A stretch of DNA of 56,974 nucleotides, taken from Batkoa obscura (lineage: Eukaryota; Entomophthoromycota; Entomophthoromycetes; Entomophthorales; Batkoaceae). The stretch spans positions 1-56,974 of the forward strand of contig JASVEC010000105.1 of assembly GCA_030770535.1 (NCBI GenBank), given 5' to 3'. Shown one piece after another: positions 33,671-44,635 of this stretch; position 1 is the stretch's first letter, and every line of letters starts with the position of its first letter. A program made the translations under genes and the position numbers. The notes beneath the pieces were generated by a model. It saw only the letters and a list, made by a program, of their open reading frames with translations, was not told the DNA's origin and made no database searches.

Positions 33671-34797
33671 TGAGTTAGAAGTATTATCTTAATGAATTTA
33701 TTCATTTTAGAGTTGTTATTTCAAACTAATATATTAGTTTCAATTTTTTTAAAATATAGAGGTAGATATCAGTATTTATATATAGTAGTAGCTTGCTCCT
33801 TTCAAGAATGGGACTCTTTAGGGCAAAAAAATATTTATGAGAAAACAAAATGTATAAAGGCAGTATTAAGCTTTATATTATTTACATCTACTCATATTGG
33901 AAGAGCATTAGTAGACTGAGCAAATTTGGTACATCTTTATCTCAATTGATTTGAAACTAGGTAAATAAAATTATTAAGTTCTAATTAATCCCCTTTAATA
34001 GATTGTAAATGCCTAATAAAATTGTTATAAAACTGTAGTTTTTAACTTATAAAATGATAAAATAGAGTGTATTGTGATATATTATTATTTTTGTAAATTT
34101 ATTAAAAATTGAACTTATGTTTTTAGCTTTTATTTTTATACTGTATTAGCTATTTCACAATTAAATTAGGATAGTTTTTATATTTATTGTAACAAACTCA
34201 TCTCTTATTTAAAAAATAAATGACATGCTCACATTCAATAATAAATATGAAAACAATCTATAAGGTTCTTTTTGTGTTATTGAAGAGACAAAAAAAGCTC
34301 TTAAGTGGCTTATTAACAAGCAAAATAGAAAGGGCTATTTATAACTAAAATCATAATCTTATAATAACAATTTAATACTATAGTTTTTTCCAAAGGGATG
34401 ATTTAATCCTTTAATAAATTACTGTTCGTTTTGATTTTGTTTAGGAATAAATTAGTAGTTAAAATTAAGCTGGATTAAATTGAGGTATTTTTAAAAACTC
34501 ATATTCATACAAAACTATCAAATCTATAAGTTATAATTAGACGTGATTGTATTTTTTTAATTATATGTTTATAGTTATAATATTTCATATGTTACATTTG
34601 ATTATAATATATTAACTATAGCTATCCTGTTTTGATAGATAAATTTATTAAAATTTAATACTGTTCTTTATTGACTAATGAAATTACTATATTTATCAAT
34701 AATTTAAAAATAAAGATGAAGAACAAAGAAAAACTAATATATTTATGTAAAGCTTTCTTTTATGAACTAATCCTAATTAAACAGTAATACATTAAAG

Positions 34798-34806
34798 TAT
34801 ATAAAG
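34798..34806 (+). promoter_or_regulatory. Candidate TATA box of the tyrosinase gene
   Basis: TATATAAAG lies 29 bp before the ATG at 34836. This spacing implies a very short 5' leader or a further upstream start; moderate match in AT-rich DNA. Confidence 0.4.
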
Positions 34807-34835
34807 GATTCCAAATTCTTTTCAAATCTACTTTA

Positions 34836-36443
34836 ATGATTTTCTATAATTCTTTTGTAGTCCTGTTTGGACTTGTCGCTCAACTACTGGTAGTTAATGG
34901 CCAGTCTTTAGGCCCATTAAATAAATGTCCTAATGAAGCAAAACAAAGACCAAGTATTTATACATTGACAGATCAACAATGGGATACTTACGTCTCAGCT
35001 GTAAAGAAATTAAACTCTGGTCCAAGACCCACCTTTTGGGATAAAATGGCCATTTTACATCATGAAGTTTACAAGGAGGTACATGGTACTAAATCTTTCC
35101 TTGCATGGCATCGAGTTTATTTAAGAATAATGGAATTAGAACTACAAAAGATTGATCCTTCTATTATGATTCCTTTTTGGGATTGGAGTAGATATTCTCA
35201 AGCCCCTGAAAAGGATGCTGTATTAACAAATCGTCGATTTGGTTTTGACGGGGATAAAAATACCAATTGTATAAGTGGCGGTTCTTTCAAGAACACTACT
35301 GTATACTATGAAGGTGATGGAAAATCACAGGAACATTGCGTTCGTCGTAAAATTCAAAAGATGGACAAAAAAGCAATCACCTTATTAAGTTCTGAAGTGA
35401 TCGATGGTGTTACTTTAAACAAACCAGATTTCTCTAGCTTTGCTTCGAACATTGAGATCTCTCACGCTTATTTACATAATTTTGTTGGTGCTGACTTCTG
35501 CGGTCACACTTCCCCCAATGACCCCTTATTTTACTCCCATCATGCTTTTATTGATAAAATTTGGTTTGATTGGTCTAAAAGACACCCAGAAAAAGAGTAC
35601 ACTTATGCTTTTGATAACACAATCGCTGATATGGATTCAAAGTTATATAAATTTGACCTTTCTGTAAGGGATGTTCTCAATCCTGCAGAAAAATTATGTT
35701 ATATCTATCCAGAAGATAATTTTAAATATGACGTCAATAAAAATCAAACTTCAACGGATAAACCAATAACTTCAGCAACCTCCTCAGGAAGCTCTACCAC
35801 TCTTACTAGTACTTCTACCTCAACTAGTACTTCAAATATAAAAATAGAAACTTCTGGAACTTCCTCCACTGTTATCAAATCAGAAGTATCTTCTACCCAA
35901 TTTGAAACTGTACCAACTTATTCCAAGTATTCAAAAGTTGTCCATAATGCAATCCCAACTTCTGAACCAGAAATCAATAATGATGAATTTTCTTCTGACG
36001 AAAGCTCTAACCAAGGTCATCTCATTCGTAGAGTTGACGATTTGATGATCATCTCTTCCAAGTCTTCTTATGATATTTTATCCTCTGATGTTGAAGAATT
36101 CGTCGAAGTCGAATGTGATGAAGAAAAAGAATTGACTGATTATGTTACCGAATATGTAATGAAAGGTGTTACTGCACCCAAAGTATCTGACCGTCAAGAT
36201 ATGGAACAAATCCGTGTACCACCCGTTTTCTCAGAAGAATTTTTATTAATGATGAACTATAATATCGTTGAAGTACGTAAATATGAACGTTTGAATGCGT
36301 TATATATTAGCAAACTTAATGAAGAAAGAAAGAATAATCCTTTGCGTTGTGCTTTAGGAAACTTAGACAGTTTTCCTAAACTCCCAGAACCAAGTAAACG
36401 TAAGTGTCACAAAAAGAAGGGAAGTTCGACCAAAGAGAACTAG
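34836..36443 (+). CDS. Secreted tyrosinase, intact
   Basis: Single exon, 535 residues. Residues 1-22 form a signal peptide (FVVLFGLVAQLLVVNG). The type-3 copper centre is complete: CuA His75/76 (ILHHEVYKEV), His83 (EVHGTKSF) and His92 (LAWHRVYL); CuB His210 and His214 (SHAYLHNFVGADFCGH) and His235/236 (DPLFYSHHAFIDKIWFDW). FWDW after CuA is also typical. Such enzymes oxidise phenols to quinones, for melanin, cuticle or host-defence chemistry. After the catalytic core (about residue 300) comes a Ser/Thr-rich linker (310-380) and an acidic tail to 535 that ends in basic residues; this may be a C-terminal domain removed on maturation. A related broken gene is at 55408 and relics at 25806 and about 28100. 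The ATG at 34836 gives the signal peptide. Confidence 0.93.
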   Translation: MIFYNSFVVLFGLVAQLLVVNGQSLGPLNKCPNEAKQRPSIYTLTDQQWDTYVSAVKKLNSGPRPTFWDKMAILHHEVYKEVHGTKSFLAWHRVYLRIMELELQKIDPSIMIPFWDWSRYSQAPEKDAVLTNRRFGFDGDKNTNCISGGSFKNTTVYYEGDGKSQEHCVRRKIQKMDKKAITLLSSEVIDGVTLNKPDFSSFASNIEISHAYLHNFVGADFCGHTSPNDPLFYSHHAFIDKIWFDWSKRHPEKEYTYAFDNTIADMDSKLYKFDLSVRDVLNPAEKLCYIYPEDNFKYDVNKNQTSTDKPITSATSSGSSTTLTSTSTSTSTSNIKIETSGTSSTVIKSEVSSTQFETVPTYSKYSKVVHNAIPTSEPEINNDEFSSDESSNQGHLIRRVDDLMIISSKSSYDILSSDVEEFVEVECDEEKELTDYVTEYVMKGVTAPKVSDRQDMEQIRVPPVFSEEFLLMMNYNIVEVRKYERLNALYISKLNEERKNNPLRCALGNLDSFPKLPEPSKRKCHKKKGSSTKEN

Positions 36444-36810
36444 GTTTGATATGAATTAAAGCCTTAAAATTGTTTAGTAATATTACTGATATTTGAATTA
36501 TATCTCATTATTTCTATATCCTGTGAACTACTAAATGGTTTCTTAATTAATTTCTCTAAAATTTTAATCGAATTTTAATAAACCACATTAATTTTAATAC
36601 ATTTGAAGTTGGCATATGAAAGAATTGTTAAAATTTAAATCATTTTGCTCTAAAATGATTAAATAACTACTATTATAATATAAAAAAAGTTTAAAATAAA
36701 ATTTAATAATGGGAAGAATTGGCTTTATTTGAGTATCTAAACAAAGCTCAGTGTTAATAAGATGTGATTTAGTCTCTATCACTATATCATATTTCTAAAA
36801 AAATCCTAAA
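36444..36810. other. Convergent intergenic region, no gene seen
   Basis: 367 bp between the tyrosinase stop and the TOR stop. The 27 bp next to TOR weakly match the 3' flank of the left copy; the rest does not. Confidence 0.5.
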
Positions 36811-39800
36811 CTACCAAAAGGCACACCAACCAATGTAGCATTGACAAAGATTTTCTAATGAAGTGGCTTGAAGTATAAGTTTTTGAACCTGCTGAGGTAC
36901 ATCCAAGGTAGTATTAGGATTAAAGTCACGACCTGAAAGTTTGTTATTAACTCTATTGATAACTGTAACAGCCCTTTGATTTAAATTCTCAGACTTGTTT
37001 GTTTTATCATCATTAAGATTATCATCATTTTTCCTAGATGTTGTGTTTTTCCTGGACAAAGTACTTGGTCTTTCCTCAGCACCTGAGTTTCTATTTCTTC
37101 CCTCTGGCTTAGGGCTTGGATGGGTTAATAATCTCCAATTGATCAATGGATCATAAACAAAAGCCTCCAACACCGCCATTAAACTCTCCTTATTCTCTCT
37201 TAATACTCGCATCACATTCTCACATGTAATACGGAAGGTACCTTCAATACCACTCACTTCCATTGCGTTGGTCAACATACGTGTAAGTCTAAATGGAATC
37301 TTTTCTGGAAATTTATCACGATGCATAGCTACTTCAAAACAATCCCCAAAATCAATATGATTTACTTTACCAGAGAATCGATGTAACATTAAATTGGAAG
37401 GATGACGATCACCCAATCCCAAAATATAACCTACCATTGACATCAAAGCAAGTGAGCGTGTATAATTAGTTCTACGATCCAACCAAGCTTCCGAGTTTTG
37501 ACTCTTAAGCCATAAAACGCGGTATAAATCCTGACCTGTGGTATTGTCAAGTGCAAACTCAAACACTTCAACCTTTTGAAGTAATGCTAAATTGTCATAG
37601 TCAGGTGCCATTTGAAGCATAAGTCGGTGCTCAATGTTAAGTAATATCTTGCGACTTTCTCTATAATCTCTAATCAATGAATGTAAAGTATCACAGTGTG
37701 GTAACCAACCAATCAAACCAGAATTTGGTGAAAGTGGAATGACTGGATATCTTTCGATACTGAGTCTTCTTTTAAATGTTTCCGAATCTGATGAAAGCAA
37801 GGTATTAACTAATCCGAATAGCTGCATTACTCTTTCATCTTGACGAAGATCCTCATGTCCTTTTAGAAGGTATTGATAATCCTTGCCGTTATCTCCTTTA
37901 ATAATAAGTTTTCTAGGACGTTGTTTCGAAGTAATGACATTAAGCGTTGGGAAAAAGCTAGCAATTTTAACCAAAGATTCGCCACTCTTATAAGATCCTG
38001 GGATAGCCAATTGAAGGTTCTCAGCTTCTAATAATTTAGGAGAAACAAACTGCAACTCCAAGGTGGTAAGCTGAGGCAATTGCTTGTTGATCCTTCTAAA
38101 TACTTGATAATAAAGATCCCATGCTTGGTTAAGATCATTGACATTTCTTGTTTGTTTGTATCTTTGACACCATTCATATGCTTCTTGTAAATCGCGACCA
38201 AATGCTTGATTAAATGAAATCTCTCGAAGTGTTTCAGGCCCTTGTTCAAGCATTCTATGTAATGGCTCCAAAGTAGTAAACATAGCTTCAATGTTATGAT
38301 CTCCAAAATATAATCTAGAAGCTTCTTCAAGCCCTTCATACCACATTTCATGCCAAAGGATAGCAACTCGAATCAACTCTTGACTCACTATTAATGCTTG
38401 TTCAACAAGTATAAGACTATGACTCTTTATTCTATCCATTAAAGAAACTGCAGCATTCTTTCTGGAATTACTTTGTGATTTGGTAGCAACTGTGACTGGA
38501 TAAACCAAAGCTTGAGGATGTTTTTTACTAACCTCATTAAGTATATGATGAACCAATCTACGAACATGAGCATTGGAGGCATGGATACGTGCAATAAGTT
38601 GAGGAATTACTTGCAACCAAGTATCTGTAGTTATATTATTGAAGCCCTCTGTAATAGCAAAGTTAACATCCCTCAAATGAGCATATTTAAACCACAGGGT
38701 CAAAAGACGTAAAGTATCCTGTAATGAATTACCACTTGAAAGTTTGATTGATTGGAAGAAACCTTGGACTGCGGGGACAATGTGAGTAGTGACAATATGC
38801 TCATTAATGGACCCTGTTTTTTGTTCAAAATAACCTATCACTTCAAAATTAGCCAAAGCCCACGAGTGCCATGCTTTATATTGTTCAGGATCAAATTGGG
38901 TTGCCATAAAATAAGAGTGAAGAATATGTGGTATGGTAGCTTCATCCCAATTATCTTGTAATTCAACATGCCATAAACCTTGACGATGATAACATTTTGA
39001 AAGTAATTTAAGGTGTTCTTGACTTTCATTATTTTGTGTGCTCAAAATAGTAGATAAATTCATATATTGATCCACATTTTGAAGACCTAAACTTTCTGCT
39101 AATCCTTGTGTAAAATCTTGAAGATGTTCAAGTGTTTTTGGTTTAGATCCAGTAGCCCAACGATGTTTAAGATAAGCATATAATATCTTTGGAGAGCCAT
39201 CTGGTAAATCATCATCAGAGAATGGTCCATGATGATTGAGTAATGTTTTGATTGTTTTTTCAGATAATGAAGTTCGACCGCTCTTATGACAGAGATTGGC
39301 AAATTTCAACCATAAATCGACATCTTCGTTTGGTGATATGACTAATGAGCGTATTTGAAGGGTTCTTTGCCAAACCTCTACATTACGCTGACATCCTAAT
39401 AAACGCTTCATCCATGTCTTACGAATCAAAGCTTGACGTTCTGGCTGTTCTTTAAAGTTGATAAAATCGATGACTTCTTCCAATTCAGATAATATCTGTA
39501 CTCTTATAATGACACTATAAGCTCTATTAAAACTCTCACCAATAAGAGCAGTAAGTTCATTATCCAAAAGATCTCTTGATTTTTCAATATAAAGTTTAGC
39601 TTGAGTAAACTGATGTCTATGTACCAATAGTATAGCTTTAAAAAAGGATTCGTTGGAAGGAGTATGATCCATAGCAGCGATATAAGAATCAATATTATTC
39701 CATTGTCCAATACCCCATGAAGCAGCAGCAGCTAAAGGTGCTATCTTTTGTCTTGTCTCTTCATCTCCTTCATCCCATGTTTTACTAGATAACTCATTTA

Positions 39801-42800
39801 AAATATCCCATTCCCCAAGTGCATGATAACAACGCATCTTTCCTAAATTGACATCGAATGAGGCTCCTGATTCTGCTTCTTTCTTTTCATAAGCTATTAA
39901 AGCATCATCCCATCTGCCTAATTTTTCATACCATGTTTCTTTCAATATTAAATCATGATGATTCTGTGCAATATTTAATATTCCAACTGCTGCATCAGGT
40001 TGTTGTAATTGAGTATTGATCCTAATCAATGATTCAATAGTAACAGTAGAAGGTTCAGATATAAATTCAAGTTCTTTATAATGAAGAGCTTTAGCAAAAG
40101 AATGACAACGACTTGCATATTCACCTAAAGTTTTAATAGCTATCGGTAATGTTTTGTCATCATGTTCCATAAACTCAGCTAAATTCAACAACATTTGTAA
40201 AATTTCTGAAGTTATATTTGGTGATACTAAAGCTGTTTCAAGTGAACGTACAAGCTCATCTTGATAAGTATCTGGAAGTTCTGTCCAACAAGATACAAAA
40301 GCTGCATTAAACAAATCTCTAGCTAAAGGTGGATAATTGTTTGCTAAATTAGCACAAGCTCTAAGGGCAGGTGAAGGTGATTCTCTGATAAGTTCGATAC
40401 TCAACCGACGTATCCATTCTATCCAATCATCTTTTGTTGATTTTTGATAGGCTTCCCATGCTTTTTTAAGATGCCCTTCATTTACAGGTACTTTTTTGAA
40501 ACCTGCAATTTCACTTAATGGATTTTCTTCTAAATTATCATCGTTTATACTATTAAATATAAATATAGATATAAATATAAATATAAATTATAAATTATAA
40601 ATTATAAATTATAAATTATAAATTATAAATTATAAATTATAAATTATAAATATAAATTATAAATATAAATATAAATATAAATTATAAATAAATATCATTT
40701 TTTTCCTAATATATAAATTAAATTACCTATTTTCATTTATAGCTAATAAATCTGGAGTAATAGTTTCATTTCTTAAAATTTTACCAACTAATGAATCATA
40801 ACCACTATGTTGAAGACGATTTTTAGTAATTACTTTACTTATTAAAGGTACAAATATAGCATAATCATTGCCTAATTGATAAGCCAAGATACACAACACA
40901 TCCATAACATTTGATTTAAGTTCCATTGGTATGTTAGAAAGAATACGAGCTAATGGATGTATAATAGAAGAAGCAAGATCTACACAAGTAGAACTTTTAC
41001 ATAATTGAGCCAAGGCTAATAAAGCTGATTTCTTGACAGCTATCGATGTATCTGGATGTTCAATAGGTTTTATTACTACAGGTATTATCAAATGAGATAC
41101 TTCTTCGACTGAGTTACCAAATGAATTAAAAGCTTCCAAAACATGAACACATAAGATTGGTTTATCAATAGCATTATTTTCAATGACATGAAGCATATCC
41201 GATAAGAAAGTAGAGATGTACATTTTGAAATCACCACCTAAAGCTGAAGAGATGGATTTTATAAGAGTAATTAGAGTACGTTGAATACTTGCAGTTGAAT
41301 TCCAAAATTCTTGAATTAAGCTAAAAATATCTTTCAAATAATTTCGAATATGCTGTTTAACAATAGAAACCATTGTACCTAATTGTTGAAAATAAAATTC
41401 ATAACTACCAGCTGGACTATTACGAATGGTAGATAGATAAATGGGGATAATTTGTGGCAAAAATGATACACATTTCAAACCTAAAGCTTTAAATAGATGC
41501 ATAAATGCTGTAATAACTGAAGTGTAATTTGGAGTTAAAGATGGATCTTTTAAAATTTTTATGAGTGCATGGACAACAACAGTGGGGTAATAATCTTCTG
41601 AAGATGGCCCAATACCCATCATAACTAAATGTAAGTCTGTACTTGTATCCTTATTTCCTCCAATTGGCTCCTCAGATTCTGGTTTATCCATTTTATGTTG
41701 ATATGGATCTAAAGCACCTAAAATTCCCATTACTTTAATGGTTTCTCTTCTTATACTATTTGATTGTTCTCTTTTAAGGATGCCAACTAAGATTCCTAAT
41801 AAATTAGGATACTTAATATAAGGGTCAATCACATATCCAGTATTTCCAGTTAGTTGACCTAAGGTTTTAAGGGCAGCATTACGTTTCAGAATGGATGATT
41901 GATCTTGTAAAGTATCAATAATCAAAGGCATCATGTTATCTAAATAAGAAGTTAATTGCTCCCCACCAACTTGAGCTAATTCTCCAATAGCTTTCAAAAC
42001 ACTAGCTACAACTGATGGATTTGTATTATGGACTTTGGTTTGTAACACATCTACAATGGGCTGTATATATGGCTTTACAAAAGATTGAGCAGATTTAACT
42101 AATATACTTATTAATATAGCACTCTCTTCTTTAATACGACTACTATCCGAATATTCAAGATTAGTTAAAAGTTGAATTAATATTTTTCTTAAAGAAGGAA
42201 CAATATAAGCTGGATTATGATTTGATAATCTACCAATAATAGCCATAGCTGTTTTACGAATAGTAAAAACTTCATCACTTAAAGCCATAAAAAGATAACG
42301 TATATTATTTGCTTGGGATAGATGAAGGTTAAAATTATCTTGTAAATTAGATAATACTGTTTGTCGAACTTCAAACTCTGGATCTGCAATGCCAGCACTT
42401 AATAATTTGACTAAAATTTCATTCATTACTTCAATAGCATACATACTCGTTTGATAACATACTGGATCTTTAAGCAATATTTTACAACAAGTCAAAGCAG
42501 CTGATTTCCTAACTTCAACATCATCCCAATCTAAGAAAGACAAAAGACAATCTCTAACAAATTCACTTAAGAGATGACCACTAAAATCAAAAGAACCTAA
42601 TGAATTTAATGCCATAATGATAGTCTCGATTTCATTAGGATCTATTGTAGAATAATCTCTTATTGTAGTTACATTTGAACTTTGTCTTTGATTAGGTGCT
42701 CCTGGAGGTATATACTGCTGACCACTTAATATAATTGATATACTATTTAATAATCGGCTTTGAATAGGTATCAATAAACTTGGTATATTATGTACTAAAT

Positions 42801-44037
42801 CAACTAAAGTTTGATGAAGTGAGTCATGCATTCCATATGAGAAGATTAGGTCCAATAGTTGTGTTGAATGTCTACTTAATGATGGCCCGGCAGCAGAAGA
42901 AAGATTACTAATACAATGAAAAACAGGAGCTTCAGCAGTACCTTTGCCTTTGATACTTTTATTAGCTAAAGATTCTTTAATATTTTGAACTATGGAATCT
43001 ACAAATGGTGTAATTTTATTTCCAACAGCAATTGATACTTCTCCAATAGCCGAAAACGCTAATACCCTTTCTTTTTCTTTTTGCAATTGGGTTAACAAAA
43101 ATAGCATAATCTTTTGTAAATAATGTTCTGAAAACTCTTTCGGATTATAACTGGCAAGCAAAGGTATCAATGAAACCACTGAATTTCTAATTAATAACTC
43201 TCGATGATCTTTATATCTCAATACTATCTCACAAGCTTCTTGATAATATTCTTTCATAAACATACCTGAGTCAATCAATAACTCTTTTAAAGCTAAAAAT
43301 GAACCATGAATGCTTTCTAAAGTATTCATTTTTAACCCCTTTTGTACACCTTCAAGTATCTTTGAATACCAAGCTTTTTTATGTTGGGATTCTCTTTGTA
43401 ATATTATTTTTAAACATGAGGTTAAAGCTTCAGATCCAGAAACTCGGATGTTGATTTTGATATCTCTTAAAGCGACCCAAATCGAATCTAGGATTGATGA
43501 AACATATTCATACATCAATGTAGGAGCACTTTGAGAAATTTCTTTGATCATTAAAACAGCTGCATGTCTTCTAGATTCAAAACGTTCTGTACTTTGTAAC
43601 CATTCAATACATTTTTTGATTTCTCCTTCTAAATGAGTAGTCATTGTAATTTCGCCAGACACTGCTAGTTTGCCTAAAGTTTTAGCCGCTAATATCATCA
43701 CTTTTTCATCGTTACAAGGTAAAGCTAACTTCAAACTATTGATATAACGTACTTTATGAGGAAAAGTTATTTCTGTATTATTTTCAATGATTTTATTAAT
43801 CGCTTGAATACCACCTAGTTTCTCATTAATGTCATTACTTTTTATTAAATCCGTAATTCGAATATTAATATCTCGTTCAATTTCAGCAAATGTAGAAGGT
43901 AGACAATCTTGACTTACTTCATCATAAAATTCCCGTAATACATCCCCCGCTTTATTTCGAGTATCTTCGGATTTACTCTTTAAATTATGAAATATTTTTA
44001 CTAATGTTTCCTGACTTCGAGTAGTAGAATTGGTCAT
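36811..44037 (-). CDS. TOR: TOR serine/threonine kinase, intact copy
   Basis: Two exons, 40727-44037 and 36811-40549, joined across a 177-nt AT-repeat intron, encode 2,349 residues (yeast Tor about 2,470). TOR is the catalytic core of TORC1/TORC2, which couples nutrients to growth. HEAT repeats fill residues 1 to about 1,100. The junction reads into [20 protein letters not shown], typical of TOR, and the FAT domain follows. FRB lies near 1,830-1,930 ([19 protein letters not shown] ... [15 protein letters not shown]); it keeps the Ser and Trp that contact rapamycin-FKBP. The kinase domain holds [32 protein letters not shown] (about 2,149) and HIDFGDCFE (about 2,168). The end is [16 protein letters not shown] with both redox cysteines. 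The ATG at 44037 starts [21 protein letters not shown] broken, inverted copy is at 1019-8224. An 18-bp duplication near 37040 encodes an extra TTSRKN. Confidence 0.96.
40550..40726. repeat. AT-rich tandem repeat in TOR intron (intact copy)
   Basis: TTTATAA-type tandem units between the GT donor at 40726 (minus strand) and the AG at 40550. It matches the left copy's intron except for about 2 nt in length. Confidence 0.85.
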
Positions 44038-44161
44038 TATGTTTTTATTAAAAAAACTATAAAATTTTTAAAAATTATGGCTTTGTATTTTTATTTTTTA
44101 AAATTACATAATTTTCAAGTTTGCAAGTGATTTGATATAATTTTAAATTTTATAAAAAATC

Positions 44162-44590
44162 TTAAATGTTTGAATTTTTATTTATATCAGATTCAAAAGA
44201 AGATTTAAGATTACGAGCTTTAACTAAGAATAAAATCAATAAGTAATTATAAACAAATAAATAAAAAATACCACAACAATCTGGAATTAAGAATTTTGCT
44301 TGATCCCATTGAGGTAAACGTTTTTGTGTTTGATCTAATCCCGTTAAATCATTTTGGTCATGGCATTCAGCTAAAATAGCTAAACATTCCAATAATATTG
44401 TTGAAAAATCAAAGTGAAGTAAATATTTTTCACATGGTATAGTAGGTGTAAATCGTTTTGTATCTATATACCCAGTAAGTTTTGCTTTGTTTTTTAACAT
44501 CATTTTTTGCAATGAACAATTGTTATAAGCAGCAACAATTAGATTGATTAGCTTATAATGATACTCACTAATTGATTTTAACGTATCCAT
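44162..44590 (-). CDS. Hypothetical protein, 142 residues, one membrane segment
   Basis: A single open frame starting MDTLKSISEYHYKLINLIVA. It has a Cys-containing middle (PTIPCEKYLLHFDFSTILLE and CLAILAECHDQNDLTGLDQ). A hydrophobic stretch near residues 101-124 (LIPDCCGIFYLFVYNYLLIL) could cross a membrane, followed by a positively charged KARNLKSS. I do not recognise the family. That it is a real gene is supported by the diverged copy at 560-905, which matches best along this protein's frame, and by its position 125 bp upstream of the TOR ATG in both places. The ATG at 44590 lies 45 bp past the stop of the next gene upstream. Confidence 0.7.
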   Translation of the reverse strand: MDTLKSISEYHYKLINLIVAAYNNCSLQKMMLKNKAKLTGYIDTKRFTPTIPCEKYLLHFDFSTILLECLAILAECHDQNDLTGLDQTQKRLPQWDQAKFLIPDCCGIFYLFVYNYLLILFLVKARNLKSSFESDINKNSNI

Positions 44591-44635
44591 CCTATTTATA
44601 TGTTAATTATAAGTATTTGTAGTATATTAGTATCC

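Larger units (their letters stand above)
31098..34797. other. Repeat-rich intergenic region, no gene seen
   Basis: About 3.7 kb, AT-rich, with five MITE copies between 31898 and 33670 and a solo LTR at 32646-33109. The flanks 31098-31890 and 33671-34797 show no coding frame I trust; a 75-codon frame at 33692-33919 has no recognisable family. Confidence 0.6.

Noticed and set aside
33692-33919. 75-codon open frame after a MITE
   Set aside because: No recognisable family, start right beside a transposon end, composition near random.
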